Shown one piece after another: positions 8,366 to 18,500 of a stretch of 38,278 nt of DNA. A program made the translations under genes and the position numbers. Numbering within the stretch: the first letter of the stretch is position 1; each line of letters begins with the position of its first letter. The notes below the pieces were generated by a model. It searched no databases and had not been told where the DNA came from. It worked only from the letters and a program-made list of their open reading frames with translations. This DNA comes from Nocardia wallacei (GTDB taxonomy: Bacteria; Actinomycetota; Actinomycetes; Mycobacteriales; Mycobacteriaceae), in the NCBI RefSeq assembly GCF_029868745.1, contig NZ_JARWOP010000105.1, forward strand, positions 1 through 38,278, in the 5' to 3' direction.

Positions 8366-9507
8366 GAGACCAGACCTTCGGTGGCGTCCGCGTCGCGATC
8401 GGTGCCGAGGTCGAAATCGCCGTGTTCGTAGGCGGCGAGGTAGAAACCTGATACGACGAGCATGAAATGGTTCTGCTGCACCGGCGGGGACGTGAGTGGC
8501 CGCGTTTCGTCCAGGGTGTGGAGAAAGGCGGTGATTTCTCGGTCGAGTAGTTCGCGCTGCACCTGCAGGGCATGGCGGAAAGCCGGGCTGTCGCGGGTGT
8601 AGCGCACGTCGACGGGATAACCCAGCGAGGCCAGCGTGATGGTCATCGAACTGGGCTTGCCCTCCTCCTGTTCGCGAATGAAGGTCCCATTGTCGTTGGC
8701 GATTCGTGCCGCCCTGCCGCACGCGGTAGCGGCCGGTAGCCACGCCGTGAAAGAGCCGGCCTCGTCGATGCCGGGGACAACCGCGAACGACGGTGCCAGC
8801 AGCGTTCGAATGTAGTTCCAGCTCGAGGCCAGGTAACTGTCCAGGTCCGGCACGGTGCCCGTGCGGCCGAACGCGAGTGCGAACTCGAGTTCTCCGCGCT
8901 GCGCGCCCAACGCGTTCGCCAGCTCTGTGACCAGCAGCTGTCGTCCGGAATCGGTTGTCTGGGAAGGTAATCCGCGCAAGAGATCCTCCAGGCACCCGAC
9001 CAGCCGCCGCAGCTGCCGGCGGTCGTCCTCGGTGGTGCGGACGTCGCCCGGCGGGCGCACGCCGAGTAGCCTGCTGATCTGTGCGGTCGAGCCGTCGTAG
9101 CGCTCCCGCAGTGGCGCGGCGATTTCCCACAACACCGCGTGCAGGTATGCCTCTTGCTGTTCCGGTGACCAGCCCGAAGCCGTCAACCGGGATAGCAGGA
9201 TGTCGTCGAACAAGACATCGACGGCCGACAGCCACATGATGTACCGGGAGAGCACTGCGGCGTGCACGTGATGCCGCGGATCCAGCGTGCGGCACGCGGC
9301 ATGGTAAGAACTCGCGTCGAGATACGCGTGGAACGACAATGTCGGGCTGGGCCACAGCGATTCCAGCCCGTGGCGGGCACTCCAGGCGCCGGTATCGGCG
9401 AGGACTCGGGTGTAGAGGTCGAAGCGGGCGTGCTGGGTCGGCGAGGCATAGGCGTCGGCGCTGGGAAACTCGGTGGCGATAAGTCGCGCCCAGTCGATGG
9501 CGATCAT
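8362..9507 (-). CDS. Class I terpene synthase
   Basis: A 381-aa ionisation-type terpene synthase. The Asp-rich metal motif is in VDVLFDDILLS (D101-D102, with an Asp five residues earlier). The second metal motif is N271-D-N-G-T275-F-I-R-E279, followed by Q-E-E-G-K-P, which fits the NDxx(S/T)xxxE consensus. Mg2+ bound by these motifs would remove diphosphate from a prenyl or cyclised prenyl diphosphate. The start ATG 9507 overlaps the P450 stop by 4 nt (ATGA), and the gene overlaps the class II cyclase in the same way. The likely reaction is conversion of the class II product to a diterpene alcohol or olefin, inferred from the pairing. No prenyl diphosphate synthase is in the window. Confidence 0.9.
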   Translation of the reverse strand: MIAIDWARLIATEFPSADAYASPTQHARFDLYTRVLADTGAWSARHGLESLWPSPTLSFHAYLDASSYHAACRTLDPRHHVHAAVLSRYIMWLSAVDVLFDDILLSRLTASGWSPEQQEAYLHAVLWEIAAPLRERYDGSTAQISRLLGVRPPGDVRTTEDDRRQLRRLVGCLEDLLRGLPSQTTDSGRQLLVTELANALGAQRGELEFALAFGRTGTVPDLDSYLASSWNYIRTLLAPSFAVVPGIDEAGSFTAWLPAATACGRAARIANDNGTFIREQEEGKPSSMTITLASLGYPVDVRYTRDSPAFRHALQVQRELLDREITAFLHTLDETRPLTSPPVQQNHFMLVVSGFYLAAYEHGDFDLGTDRDADATEGLVS

Positions 9508-10736
9508 CGCTGCCCGGTCCTGGCGAGTTCGACACCGCCGGGCGCCGCGACGACCGGCCCGGGCCGCTGTGGCGCCGTTCGGTCGTGGCGGTTGATACGT
9601 ACCTCGACAGTCGGGTCGGTGAGGATTGCTGCCAGGACGCTCTTGATCTCCAAAGTGGCCAGGGCGGCACCGAGACATCGGCGAGCGCCGAGGCCGTACG
9701 GCAGGAATTCGGTGGCAGAGAATTTCCGCCGCAGAAACCTGTCGGGATCGAACCGTTCGGGATCCGGGTAGAGTTCCGCTCTGCGATGCACACCGTGGAT
9801 ACCGGGCACGACCTCCACACCGCAGAGGAATTCTCGTCCCTGTGAAACGAAGTTGCCGACGCATCGTCGTGTGATGCCGGTCGGTACCACGGACGCGACA
9901 CGTAAGACCTCGTTGTGGAACGCGTCCAGGTAGCGGAGGGACTCGATATCGGCCGCGCTGTCAGTCAATTCGTCGGTCAGTGCCTGTCGCACCGCGGGAG
10001 AGCTGTAGGCCTGGTACACCGCGTGCACGATCGCGTTGGGCGTGGATTCCCGCCCGGCGACCAGCAGGGTAACGAGCTGGTCACGCACGACGCGATGGCA
10101 CGATTCGCTGCCCGCTATAGCCTTCGCGTTCAGTAGCCGGCCGAGTGCGCAGTCCTCGCCGTCGACGGAATGTGCTGCGTGGCGGATCTCCGCCGCCACC
10201 GCGGCGTCCAGCCTGCGGCGGGCGACACCGAATCGATGTGGGTCCGTCGATTCCGCGTGCAGGGCGCCGAAGGCGTCGTCGAACGCTGCCGACAGTTCCG
10301 CGGCCCGGTCGTCGGGCAGCACGCCGAAGCAGTAGAGAAGCAGCACTCGCGTGGTGATCGCCGATGCGATCGCCGACAGGGCCAGCGCGGTCCCCGGCGC
10401 GACGCGCCGGATTTCTTCGCGCGCTATGGCGCTGATGTCGTCGCGGTGTCGGCGCAGCGCGGCGCCGTGCAGGCTTGGTCCGAGTGCTCTACGTACGCTT
10501 TTGTGCCGCGAGCCGTTCAACGACCCGAGCGACTGTTCACCGACCAAGGGCGCGAGCAGGCGCGACCCACACGCCCGCAGCTCGCCGTCGAGTTCGAGAA
10601 ACACTTCCCGCAGGGACAGCGGGCTGCTCACGTGCACCCGCGGCGGTTTACCGGGACGGTGCACGGTGAAGATATGACCGTCGTGGGCGATGGCCTGCTC
10701 GATGGCGCGGAGCGGATCGGTATCCCACAACGACAT
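9504..10736 (-). CDS. Cytochrome P450 of the terpene operon
   Basis: First gene of a three-gene operon; 410 aa. I-helix LLVAGREST (AGxxST), K-helix ExxR in FHNEVLR, PERF-like DPERFDPDRF, and heme loop PYGLGARRCLGAAL with ligand Cys354 (Tyr replaces the usual Phe). The spacing and the DPERF...LPYGLGARRCLG style resemble the CYP110/eukaryote-like group more than the classical CYP105/107 group; this is an impression only. Its stop overlaps the class I synthase start (ATGA), so it probably oxidises the diterpene made by the two following enzymes. Start ATG 10736 has only a weak upstream purine stretch; an 18-bp dyad lies 18 nt upstream. Confidence 0.92.
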   Translation of the reverse strand: MSLWDTDPLRAIEQAIAHDGHIFTVHRPGKPPRVHVSSPLSLREVFLELDGELRACGSRLLAPLVGEQSLGSLNGSRHKSVRRALGPSLHGAALRRHRDDISAIAREEIRRVAPGTALALSAIASAITTRVLLLYCFGVLPDDRAAELSAAFDDAFGALHAESTDPHRFGVARRRLDAAVAAEIRHAAHSVDGEDCALGRLLNAKAIAGSESCHRVVRDQLVTLLVAGRESTPNAIVHAVYQAYSSPAVRQALTDELTDSAADIESLRYLDAFHNEVLRVASVVPTGITRRCVGNFVSQGREFLCGVEVVPGIHGVHRRAELYPDPERFDPDRFLRRKFSATEFLPYGLGARRCLGAALATLEIKSVLAAILTDPTVEVRINRHDRTAPQRPGPVVAAPGGVELARTGQR

Positions 10737-10754
10737 TACCCGTACATCTCATTT

Positions 10755-10772
10755 CCGATACCCGGATATCGG
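10755..10772. promoter_or_regulatory. Candidate operator upstream of the terpene operon
   Basis: CCGATA-CCCGGA-TATCGG is an inverted repeat with perfect 6-bp arms and a partly symmetric 6-bp centre, just upstream of the P450 start. Position and symmetry suggest a dimeric repressor site. It does not share sequence with the dyad at 5268-5283, so the nearby MerR protein is not the obvious ligand. Confidence 0.4.
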
Positions 10773-11600
10773 TCGATTCCCGCCGATTCGGTTGGCATAC
10801 TCTTTCTCCTTGCCTCGTGTACGGGCAGGAGCATTCGGAGGCTATCACCGGCCGCGCAATGCCCATATCGGTGAATTCGCCAGTGGTGGTATGTGCGGGC
10901 GTCGGCACCGTATCGATGCGGACCGGTTCGTGGCGGTCGGAGGCGCACCATCTCGCCGCCAGACTGGCGATTTCGCCGATTTGCGTAAACTGGTGGAGGG
11001 CAGAGGCTCCGCAGTGCCCGCGACCGCGGCCCTTGAAATCCACACGGAATTCGATTCTCTCGTATCGAGCGGCGGTCCGTGGCCTTTACCGGCGGCCAGG
11101 AGCGTCGCAAGTGTGAGGAGCAAGCACGCTGTGTCAGGGCGAAAGCCTTTGGTATGACGCCCATTTGGAAGTCGGACCGATATGGCGGCTACTACTGCTA
11201 CTGCCGATAGGAGCGTCCGTGTGTCAGGCATTGCCTGAGCTGTGGGAATTTCGCCGATCGGGGCGCTGCCTGCCTGGCCTGTGGGCGGGCAATACGAGAT
11301 CGTTTCCCGGGTCCGGCTGTGACGCCGTGAGCGGTCTCGACGGCGCGAAGAGGCCTGTACGGCCCGCTCTCGGGCCACTGTCGAACTGGCGACCGGAGAT
11401 CTATCCGGCGAGCTGGGCGATAACTGGCGATTTTCGTCTTACGCAGCGGCGGTGGGTTCCGCCATGATCCAAACGAGAGAGCTGGGTCTGGCGAGGGCTG
11501 GGGGTCGGATTGTTCGGAGTGTGGTGGGTGTCGTTCGTTGCTGGCGGTTCCGGCTGTGCGAAATGGCGAGCCTCATCCTCATACCGTGGACTTTCGGGCT
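10773..11600. other. Non-coding stretch between terpene and ESX loci
   Basis: About 830 nt with no convincing gene. Open frames exist on both strands but none has family-like sequence, a good ribosome site and biased third positions together. The stretch must hold the promoters of both divergent transcription units (the terpene operon to the left, the ESX effector operon to the right). I see no clear sigma-70-type box pair, tRNA or riboswitch. Short echoes of CTGGCGAT occur near 10970 and 11423. Confidence 0.5.
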
Positions 11601-11613
11601 GGGAGAGCGGGTC

Positions 11614-12874
11614 GTGACGTTGCGGATGTGGGCTGTCGCCGAATCGACGAGGCTGGTTCGGTGCCAGGTCCCGCGCAAAGTGTGGAATGCGGGGCGTCGG
11701 CATCGTGAGTTTTCGGCCCGGTCCGAGGAGGGCCCGTGGCGGCGACTGCTGGTGCGGGTGGATGAGGCTGGCGTCGAGGTGGTGTGTGATCGTGACGAGG
11801 AGCCGTTCCCGAGCGAGCAGCTGTTCACCCCTGACGCATATCGCGCTGACTTGGAAAGCTACCCACGGAGCCAGCTTCCAGTGTGGTTGGCGGCGTACAT
11901 CAGACCCGAGAACTCCTTGTCGCGGCCGCCCCGGCGCGCTGCCGTCGACGCGCGAGCGGACAGGGCTGCGGGTGTGCGGGGGTGCCGGTCACTGGTGAGC
12001 TGTTGGAGTTGAGGGAGCTGTGGGCGCGGTGGGCGGTGTTGTCGGCGGCTTTTGTGGCGGTGGGGTCGAAGTGGGGGCCGCGGGTGTGCCCGTCGGTGGG
12101 GGTGTTCGAAGGTATGGGCCGCAGTGGTTCCACACTGGCGCTGTTGCCCCGCGGGCAGGCGGTGCTGTCGGGTGGTGTGTGCAACGCGCCGACTCTGAAG
12201 GCTGCTTACAACGACGGCGCCGCGATGCCGAAACTCTTTGCGGGCGCATCGTATTGGGTAGCGGATCCGGTACTCAACGCACGGGTGGCCACTGGCTCGC
12301 TGTCGTTTTGTTACTGGTGGGACGGAGAGCAGTGGTTCCGAGGCGAGTCGGCGCCGATGACCGAGTGCGCGTGGGCGATGCCCGCGGCTGGACGGTAGAG
12401 GCCATGGTAGGCGTTCTCGCCGACCCGGTGAGTGCTGCGCCGGAGTCGACCGAGCTGTTGATCTCCGCAGCGCGGGCAGGCGCGGTGACTCGCCAGCAGA
12501 TAGGCAGCGTCTTCGGTGACGGTGACGGGATCGACCTCGATGCGGCGTTCTTCCAGTTCGTCATCGCAGGCTTGGTGGGGGTCGACAGTGGTTTCCTCCC
12601 CGAGGTGGACGCGATCGCTGTGGTGCGGGATCACATTCGTCGCGAAGGCTTCGACACGACGGAATTCCCGCTGTCGACGTTGACGGCCGACCGGCTCGGT
12701 GTCGGGTGGATGGTGCATTCGCCGGTGCGCGACGACGGGTTCGCTGTGGATCGTGCGGTGTTCTATGTCGCCGATGACGGTGTGGTGGAGCAGTCGACCG
12801 AGTCGGTCTCGACCTCGGAATACTCGGCTGGTTTCGAGCAACGGTTCTGGCTTCGCCGCGACGACCGATTCTGA
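11614..12874 (+). pseudogene. Conserved ESX-locus protein, broken by two one-base deletions
   Basis: Coding sequence runs through three frames. From GTG 11614 (ribosome site GGGAGAG at 11601-11607) it reads MTLRMWAVAESTRLVRCQV to LPVWLAAYI and AAVDARADRAAGV. At a G-tract around 11978-11982 it moves frame and continues VPVTGELLELRELWARWAV to SFCYWWDGEQWFRGES and AMPA. Near 12386 it moves again to WTVEAMVGVLADPV and ends GFEQRFWLRRDDRF at 12874. Restoring one base at each site gives a single frame of about 420 aa with consistent composition. The part from 12404 (DDDAAFFQF-like helices, VGWMVHSP, AVFYVADDGVVEQS) may be a separate domain. It sits 15 nt before the WXG100 gene, so an accessory, chaperone or immunity role is conceivable. 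Translation as three separate small proteins (starts 11614, GTG 11982, ATG 12404) is the alternative. Confidence 0.6.
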
Positions 12875-12889
12875 TCGAAAAGCGGCGCA

Positions 12890-14518
12890 ATGGTAGACGG
12901 CGAATTCCAGGTCGATCCCGACCGTATTCGGCAGCAGGGCGGGTTGCTGGCCGCTCTCGGTGACCTGATCGGCGATATCCACGCCAGCTTGCGGGACGAC
13001 CTCACCCAGGCCGAAGGGTGCTGGGGTGATGACGACCTCGGCGCTGCGTTCGCGGCGAATTTCGAACCGAACGCCGCTCAGCTGCTGGCAAACATTCAGG
13101 CGATGCAGGAGAGCCTACGGGACACCGCCCAGGGTTTTATCGAAGCTACCCACAACTTCCGAAACGCAGACCAGAGCAGCGCCGACCGGATAGTCCGAAA
13201 CACTGACGAGCCGATCCACAGGGACCTGAGCCCCGCAGTGAGCACACCGCAGCCGACACATGTCCCGTTGTCTCAGAGTCCCCACACCCACGTGTCGCCT
13301 TCGGCGACGCCGGCTTCCACGCCCTCCCAGTCGGCACCGCCGGACATCGCAACCGGTGGGGTCGCGGGCTCTTCCGGTACGCCGCTCACTCAACCTGCTG
13401 TCCAGGGAGCCGGTGCCGAGCAGCCGTCCCGAGAGCCGGCGGCACCGGAAGAGTTGGGAGGACAGCCCGCTGCTCGGCACGTCCCCGAGCCCGCACAGCC
13501 GATCTCCGGGGCCGCGAGCCGACGCGACGGCGCTGGACGAGCCGGGGAACCTCGCGGCTCGGCCTCCGCGGTACCGCCTCCGCTCGCGGAAAAGAACTCC
13601 CGGCGTACGCGAGACGGTGTGCCCGCCAAAGATTCCGATCGTGCGGTCAGTGCGGGACGGAAGCTCACACCCTGGACCACCCCGCCGAGCACCCCGATCA
13701 GCGGGCCCGCGGGAAGTGACAGTCGCCCCCCGGGCCCTGCGTCCAACGCCCCGCTGACACCGGGGAAGGGAGAACAGGGTCGGCCCGGTCGCGACCGGCG
13801 CGCAGAGAGGCCGGTCGGCAGGCATGGTGGGTCGGCGGTGCTCGGGTGGCTGGCGCGGACCTTGACCGATCGGCACGGTGTCGAGGTGTCCGGGTTCGAT
13901 CTCCCCGGTTTGGACGAGTCGGCCGTGCGTGAGTTCGTGGCGGCTGTCGATCGTGTTCTCACCGACTACCCGGCCATCGTCGTCGACCTTGTCGCGGTCG
14001 CAGACCTCGGCGGCGACGGGGCCATCGCGCGATGGGAGCGCCGGCCGGGCGCCGGTCGGTCGCCCGCCGTGCGGTCGATCACGCTGGACGAGGGGGTGGC
14101 CCGCGAACCCAGGCGCACCGTCGCTGCGACGTCCGGACTCGATGTCGAACGGGACGACTGGCCACCAGCGGATCTGCCGATCTATGCGGCGACGGTGCGC
14201 GAATTCGCCTCAGCGCTCGACTCGGCCGGTGGTGGTGTTGTCGGGCGGAGCGTGCAGCGGATTTTGATCGCCGAATACTTGCGCTCGATAGCGGGGCGGT
14301 ACACGACGCTCGGTGAGGTCGTTCGCGGATACCGGCGCTGGCGTGCCGAGCTGACCGGCGACACCGGCGACGTGAATGGTTTCGACGTCCGTCGGGCCTT
14401 GGGCCGTGCGTTCGCCGATGTCGTACTGCACGGTGGGTCGGCGAGTGTTCAAGCGAGGGTGGTGTACGAGGCGTTGATGGACGCGGTGTCCTTACCGCAG
14501 GGGCGCGGCGGTGACTGA
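12890..14518 (+). CDS. WXG100-like ESX protein with Pro-rich linker
   Basis: A 542-aa protein. Residues 1-100 form a WXG100-like helical hairpin: VDPDRIRQQGGLLAALGDL, the turn G-C-W45-G46-D-D-D-L-G, then FAANFEPNAAQLLANIQAMQ. This is the signature of type VII (ESX) substrates. Residues 100-310 are a disordered Pro/Ser/Ala linker with a TPWTTPPSTP motif that echoes linkers in the giant protein. Residues 315-542 form a folded domain (LARTLTDRHGVEVSGFDLPG, AAVDRVLTDYPAIVVDLVAV) that I cannot name. The stop overlaps the GTG start of the giant gene by 8 nt, so the two are coupled and probably act as secretion partners. The upstream ribosome site is weak; coupling to the preceding gene, 15 nt away, is likely. 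Confidence 0.82.
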   Translation: MVDGEFQVDPDRIRQQGGLLAALGDLIGDIHASLRDDLTQAEGCWGDDDLGAAFAANFEPNAAQLLANIQAMQESLRDTAQGFIEATHNFRNADQSSADRIVRNTDEPIHRDLSPAVSTPQPTHVPLSQSPHTHVSPSATPASTPSQSAPPDIATGGVAGSSGTPLTQPAVQGAGAEQPSREPAAPEELGGQPAARHVPEPAQPISGAASRRDGAGRAGEPRGSASAVPPPLAEKNSRRTRDGVPAKDSDRAVSAGRKLTPWTTPPSTPISGPAGSDSRPPGPASNAPLTPGKGEQGRPGRDRRAERPVGRHGGSAVLGWLARTLTDRHGVEVSGFDLPGLDESAVREFVAAVDRVLTDYPAIVVDLVAVADLGGDGAIARWERRPGAGRSPAVRSITLDEGVAREPRRTVAATSGLDVERDDWPPADLPIYAATVREFASALDSAGGGVVGRSVQRILIAEYLRSIAGRYTTLGEVVRGYRRWRAELTGDTGDVNGFDVRRALGRAFADVVLHGGSASVQARVVYEALMDAVSLPQGRGGD

Positions 14519-15515
14519 GTTGTTGTCGTCGAATCCGGCGGTGCAGGCGCGGGAGTTGTTCGAGTGCTTGCCCGAATTCGTGCGGCGCCCGATCGAAATG
14601 GTGGTGTTCGGTGGGGACTTGCCGCGGGCCGATGTGTCTCGTATGCGGTGGCTGGCCGCACAGTTCCGGGAGCAGGCCGCAGCTCTGAGCGGTCGTGCCG
14701 AGGACGCGAGAGCCCTCCTGGCACAGCATGATTCGATAGGCGCTTTCGGTGACCAGGCGCGCGAGATGCTGCGCCTGCACGACAAGGGCGCGGTCAGGCT
14801 GCACGACGAGGCGCTGATCCTGGCCGATCAGGCGGACGGGGCGGCCAACGAGGCGGAGAAGACGCTGTGCGTGATGTTCGCGTTCGGCATCCAGCTGGCG
14901 TGGCAGATCTACCGGACACTGGCGGTGGCAGCGGCGGCCGGTCCCGTCGGGCAGGTCGCAGCCGCGTCGACCGTGGAATCCATGCTGGTCAAGGGCCGCG
15001 CTGAGGCCGAAATGATGCGTACGGGCCTGAAGCAAGGTTTCGCGCAGCACGCGGCGAACGCCGTGGCCAGGATCACGGGGCTGGGACCGTTGCAACTCGC
15101 TGCCGTCGTGGGGAAATCGGCCGCGCTCCCTGCGGCCGTCGACGGCGGCGTGCAACTGCTGCAGTGGGCGCGGGGACACCGCGAAATGTCGCTGATCGGT
15201 GAAAACGGTGAGAATCCGAACGGCATGGACCTGACCTCGATCGCCGCAATGGGTGCAGGGGGTGCCGGTGGTGCGGTCGGTGGTCTGGTGGCGGGCCGGA
15301 TCGTCTCCAGGGTCTTTCCTCGGATGGAGTCCAGGCCGTTGCTGCTGGGATTGGTCCACGGGACCGCAGGTGCGGTGTCGGGCCTGGGCGCGGCGGCGTT
15401 GATCACCGGCTGGCCGCAACATGCCGATCAGATGGTCGCGGAGTTGCTCAACGGCGCGGTCGGCGGAGCGATGGCCGCCCATGCCGGTGCACGCGCACGA
15501 TCCGATGCACCACCA
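14511..15515 (+). other. Giant protein: CpnT-like WXG100 N-terminus and hydrophobic segments
   Basis: Residues 24-65 (PEFVRRPIEMVVFGG to RMRWLAAQFREQAAALSG) follow the pattern seen at the start of CpnT-type and other large actinobacterial ESX toxins (proline-hydrophobic helix, acidic turn, then a helix with L-A-x-x-W/F). Hydrophobic stretches follow at about residues 118-162 (FAFGIQLAWQIYRTLAVAAA), 243-268 (GAGGAGGAVGGLVAG) and 277-302 (LLLGLVHGTAGAVSGLGAAA). The glycine-zipper-like runs could insert in a membrane. In CpnT the N-terminal domain acts as a channel and the C-terminal domain is the toxin; a similar division here is an inference. Confidence 0.65.
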
Positions 15516-18500
15516 CCGGCGGTGGTCGACGGGAGCGCCCGCTTCACCCCGCCAGAGGTGCCTGTCGGCAGACATGCCGAGGACACCGGCCGCGGATTGG
15601 AACCAGGTGCGCGCAGCCACACGAGGACGGACGCGACCTCGGGTGGGAATGACCGGTCGGTGGACCGGCTTCCGGTCCGCGTCGATACGGGTGGGCAGCC
15701 TGGCGGCGTCGAATCGCTGGGTATGGCGGGGGATAACGGAGGCTCGGGGGCTGCCACTCGGGCTGTGACGCGTGAGCACGGCGGTTCGGACGTCGTGCGG
15801 ACGGCGAAGCACGAACACCCCGCGGTTTCGGCTGATGTTCGTTCGGCCGGTGCTGGTACCGCGTCCTCGGTGACCGAGACGCGCGAGGCGAGGCTGCGGG
15901 CGGAGCTGGCCGACCGAGTGGCTGTCGACGACCAGCGGGTGATCGATGCTCGCAAGCAGCTGGATCGGGCGTTGGCAGGGGTGGAAGAGAGCGGGACGGC
16001 GCTCGATTCGGAGATCGCTCGGCGTGAGGTGGAGGCCGCGCAGTCGTCGTATGAGGCTGCGGTCGGTGAGGCGGTGGAGGAGCGGTTCGAGGCGCGACGG
16101 GCGGAGGAGGAGGCCGCGATCGCGGCGGCCGATGAACAGCGGTTGCGGGTCGAGGCGGAGACCGGTGAGCGGATGCGAGCGGGCCGTGAGGCGGTGGTGG
16201 CGGCGCGTGCGGAGTGGGCGGCGAGTCGTGATGCGCACGAGGCGGCGGTCACCGTCTACGAGGCGAGTGTGCGCGGTCATGTGGAGGAGAGCATCCGGTC
16301 GGTTCAGGAGAAGGTCGAGGCGGCGGGGGCCGCGGTGGAGCAGAGCAAGCAGAAGTACCGGGACTACGTGCGGGGGACGGAGCCGGAGACCGCGCACATC
16401 GCTCGGCTGGAGCGCGGTGTCGAGCGGGCCAGGGATCGGTTGCGGGGGGCGATGGCGGAGCGGGAGGCGTTGTTGCGGGCTCTGCCGGGGGAGCACGCCA
16501 CCGAGTTGAGGGCGGCCGAGACCGCCCGTAATGAAGTGGTATCGCGGTGGGGGAGAAGGGCTTTCCGGTCCGAGGTGGCCGCGCGGGAGCAGTACTGGCG
16601 GCGGGCGCTGGCCGAGCACGAGGGGGTGGCGAAGGCGAAGCTGCGGGCGGCGGAGGAGGAGTTGCGGCGGTGCGCGCGCGTGTATCGGTCGGCGCGGGAG
16701 GGTCTGATGTCGGAGGGGGTGCGGGCGATCGATGAGCGGTTCCGGGCGGCGTCGGAGGCGGGGAGGGCGGATATCGCGGCGTACGAGGCGGGGGTGGCCG
16801 ATCGTGATACGGCGTTCGGTGCCGCGTCGGACAAGCGCCTGCGGGCGATGATGGCGACCGACGAGTTGGCGACCGACTATTACGAGGAGATGCTGTACGA
16901 GGGGGATTCGTCGGATCCGGTGGCGGTGGCGGTGTCGCCGGAGGCGTTGCTGCGGGGGATTGTGGAGGGGACGCGCGCGGAGCGTTATCTGGCGATGCGG
17001 AAGTGGGCCGAGCTCACCACCGGTAAGGACATGCGGGTGACGCAGCGTATCGCGTGGGGGCTGGAGCTGGCGGATATGAAGACCGGTGAGGGCAAGACGT
17101 TGCTGACCACCGTGAAAACGATCGATGACGCCATCCAGCACGGTGTCGCCAACGTATGGACGAGCAGCGATTCGTTGGTGCTGGAAACGATCGCGTCGGT
17201 ACAGCAGGTCACCAGGTCCGAGCATGGAGAGCTGCCGGTGGACACCTACCGGCTGGCAGACATGACCCAGGACGGAGATTTCCCGGCGGCGACCCCGGGG
17301 CGCGGGCAGATGTTCGTCGGCACACCGGAGAACGCCGAGTTCCTGGTGCTGCGCCGGGGCAAGGCGTTCCTCGATCGCCTGAACGCGGCGGGCGCGCCGG
17401 ACGAGGCGATCACGGCGTTGCGGGAGCGGTTGTTCCCCCGATTGCGGGAAAAACGGCTGTCGCTCGACGAGATCACAGACGCGCTGGACGAGGCGGCGGA
17501 GCACTACGGTCTGGACGAGCGGTTCGAGCCGCTGCCCGGCGGGCGGGGGGACAAGGTCCACACGCTCGATGAGATGGACACGGTGGTCGACGGCCGCGAG
17601 GCCGTGCTGTCGCCCGGCGCCGGTGGGGACGAGGATCCCGAGACGGTGGCGCGGCTGGCGGAGGTCTGGCAGCGGTTCAAGGCCGCGCAGGGGCTGCCCG
17701 ACGGGTTGACCGCGCGGGACTTCGGCAGGCCCGAGGGCACTCGCGGGTTCTGGCGGGCGGTGCTCACCCCGGAAGCGATCGCCAAGCTCAACCGGGTGGG
17801 CGGGGAACCGGTGACGGTGGCCGATGCCGAGATGTACACCAGTGCGGCGCTGGCCGAGTGGGCGCGGGTGCGTAACAGCGACTACATCGAAAGCCGTGGT
17901 GATATCGGGCCGCGCGGGGCCGATCCGGGCGGTGTGGACGCTGCCGGCGCTGCCGTCGAAGGCCGCGGTGACGCCCGCGCGGGCCGGGGGAAGGTCCTGC
18001 TGTTGGCGTCGGACACCAACGATCAGTTGCAGGCGAATCGGGAGGAGGGGACCGAAACCCGGACCCAGGGGCTGGTGGGCCAGTTCATGGACCTCAAGGA
18101 GGGGGTGCCGGTGCGGGCCAACCTGCCGGAGGAGGCCCTGTACATCTCGGTGGATCAGCTCATCGGCAGTAGCTATCTGGGGCGGCCGACGGGATATTCC
18201 GGCACGCTCAAGATCGTCGAAGCCGAACTGTACGACCGCTACGGTATCGCGGGCGTGGCGCAGAATCCGCCCTACTACGTGTCGCAACTGGAACGGCACT
18301 ACCCACTCAACGACGACACCCGGCACGGCAAGCTCGCGCAGATGGCCCGCGACGTGGTCGGCGAGCTGACGCTGACACCGATCCTCGACGACAACGGTGT
18401 GATCGTCGGGGTCGAGCAGCACGGACGCCCGCAGCTCAACGAGCACATGGACAACCGCAACATCCGCGGTGACGATGTTCGCGAAGCCGAGAACGGGGAA

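Noticed and set aside
8365..9901. Extending the class II cyclase frame upstream to make one protein of over 1,000 aa.
   Set aside because: Residues upstream of ATG 8365 are low-complexity, and the same DNA encodes the class I synthase with its D-rich and NSE motifs in another frame.
10845..11467. Small open frames in the terpene-ESX gap, including one with a leucine-rich start at 11165.
   Set aside because: No ribosome site, no conserved-looking sequence and no codon bias; the hydrophobic run is too short and irregular for a convincing membrane or signal segment.
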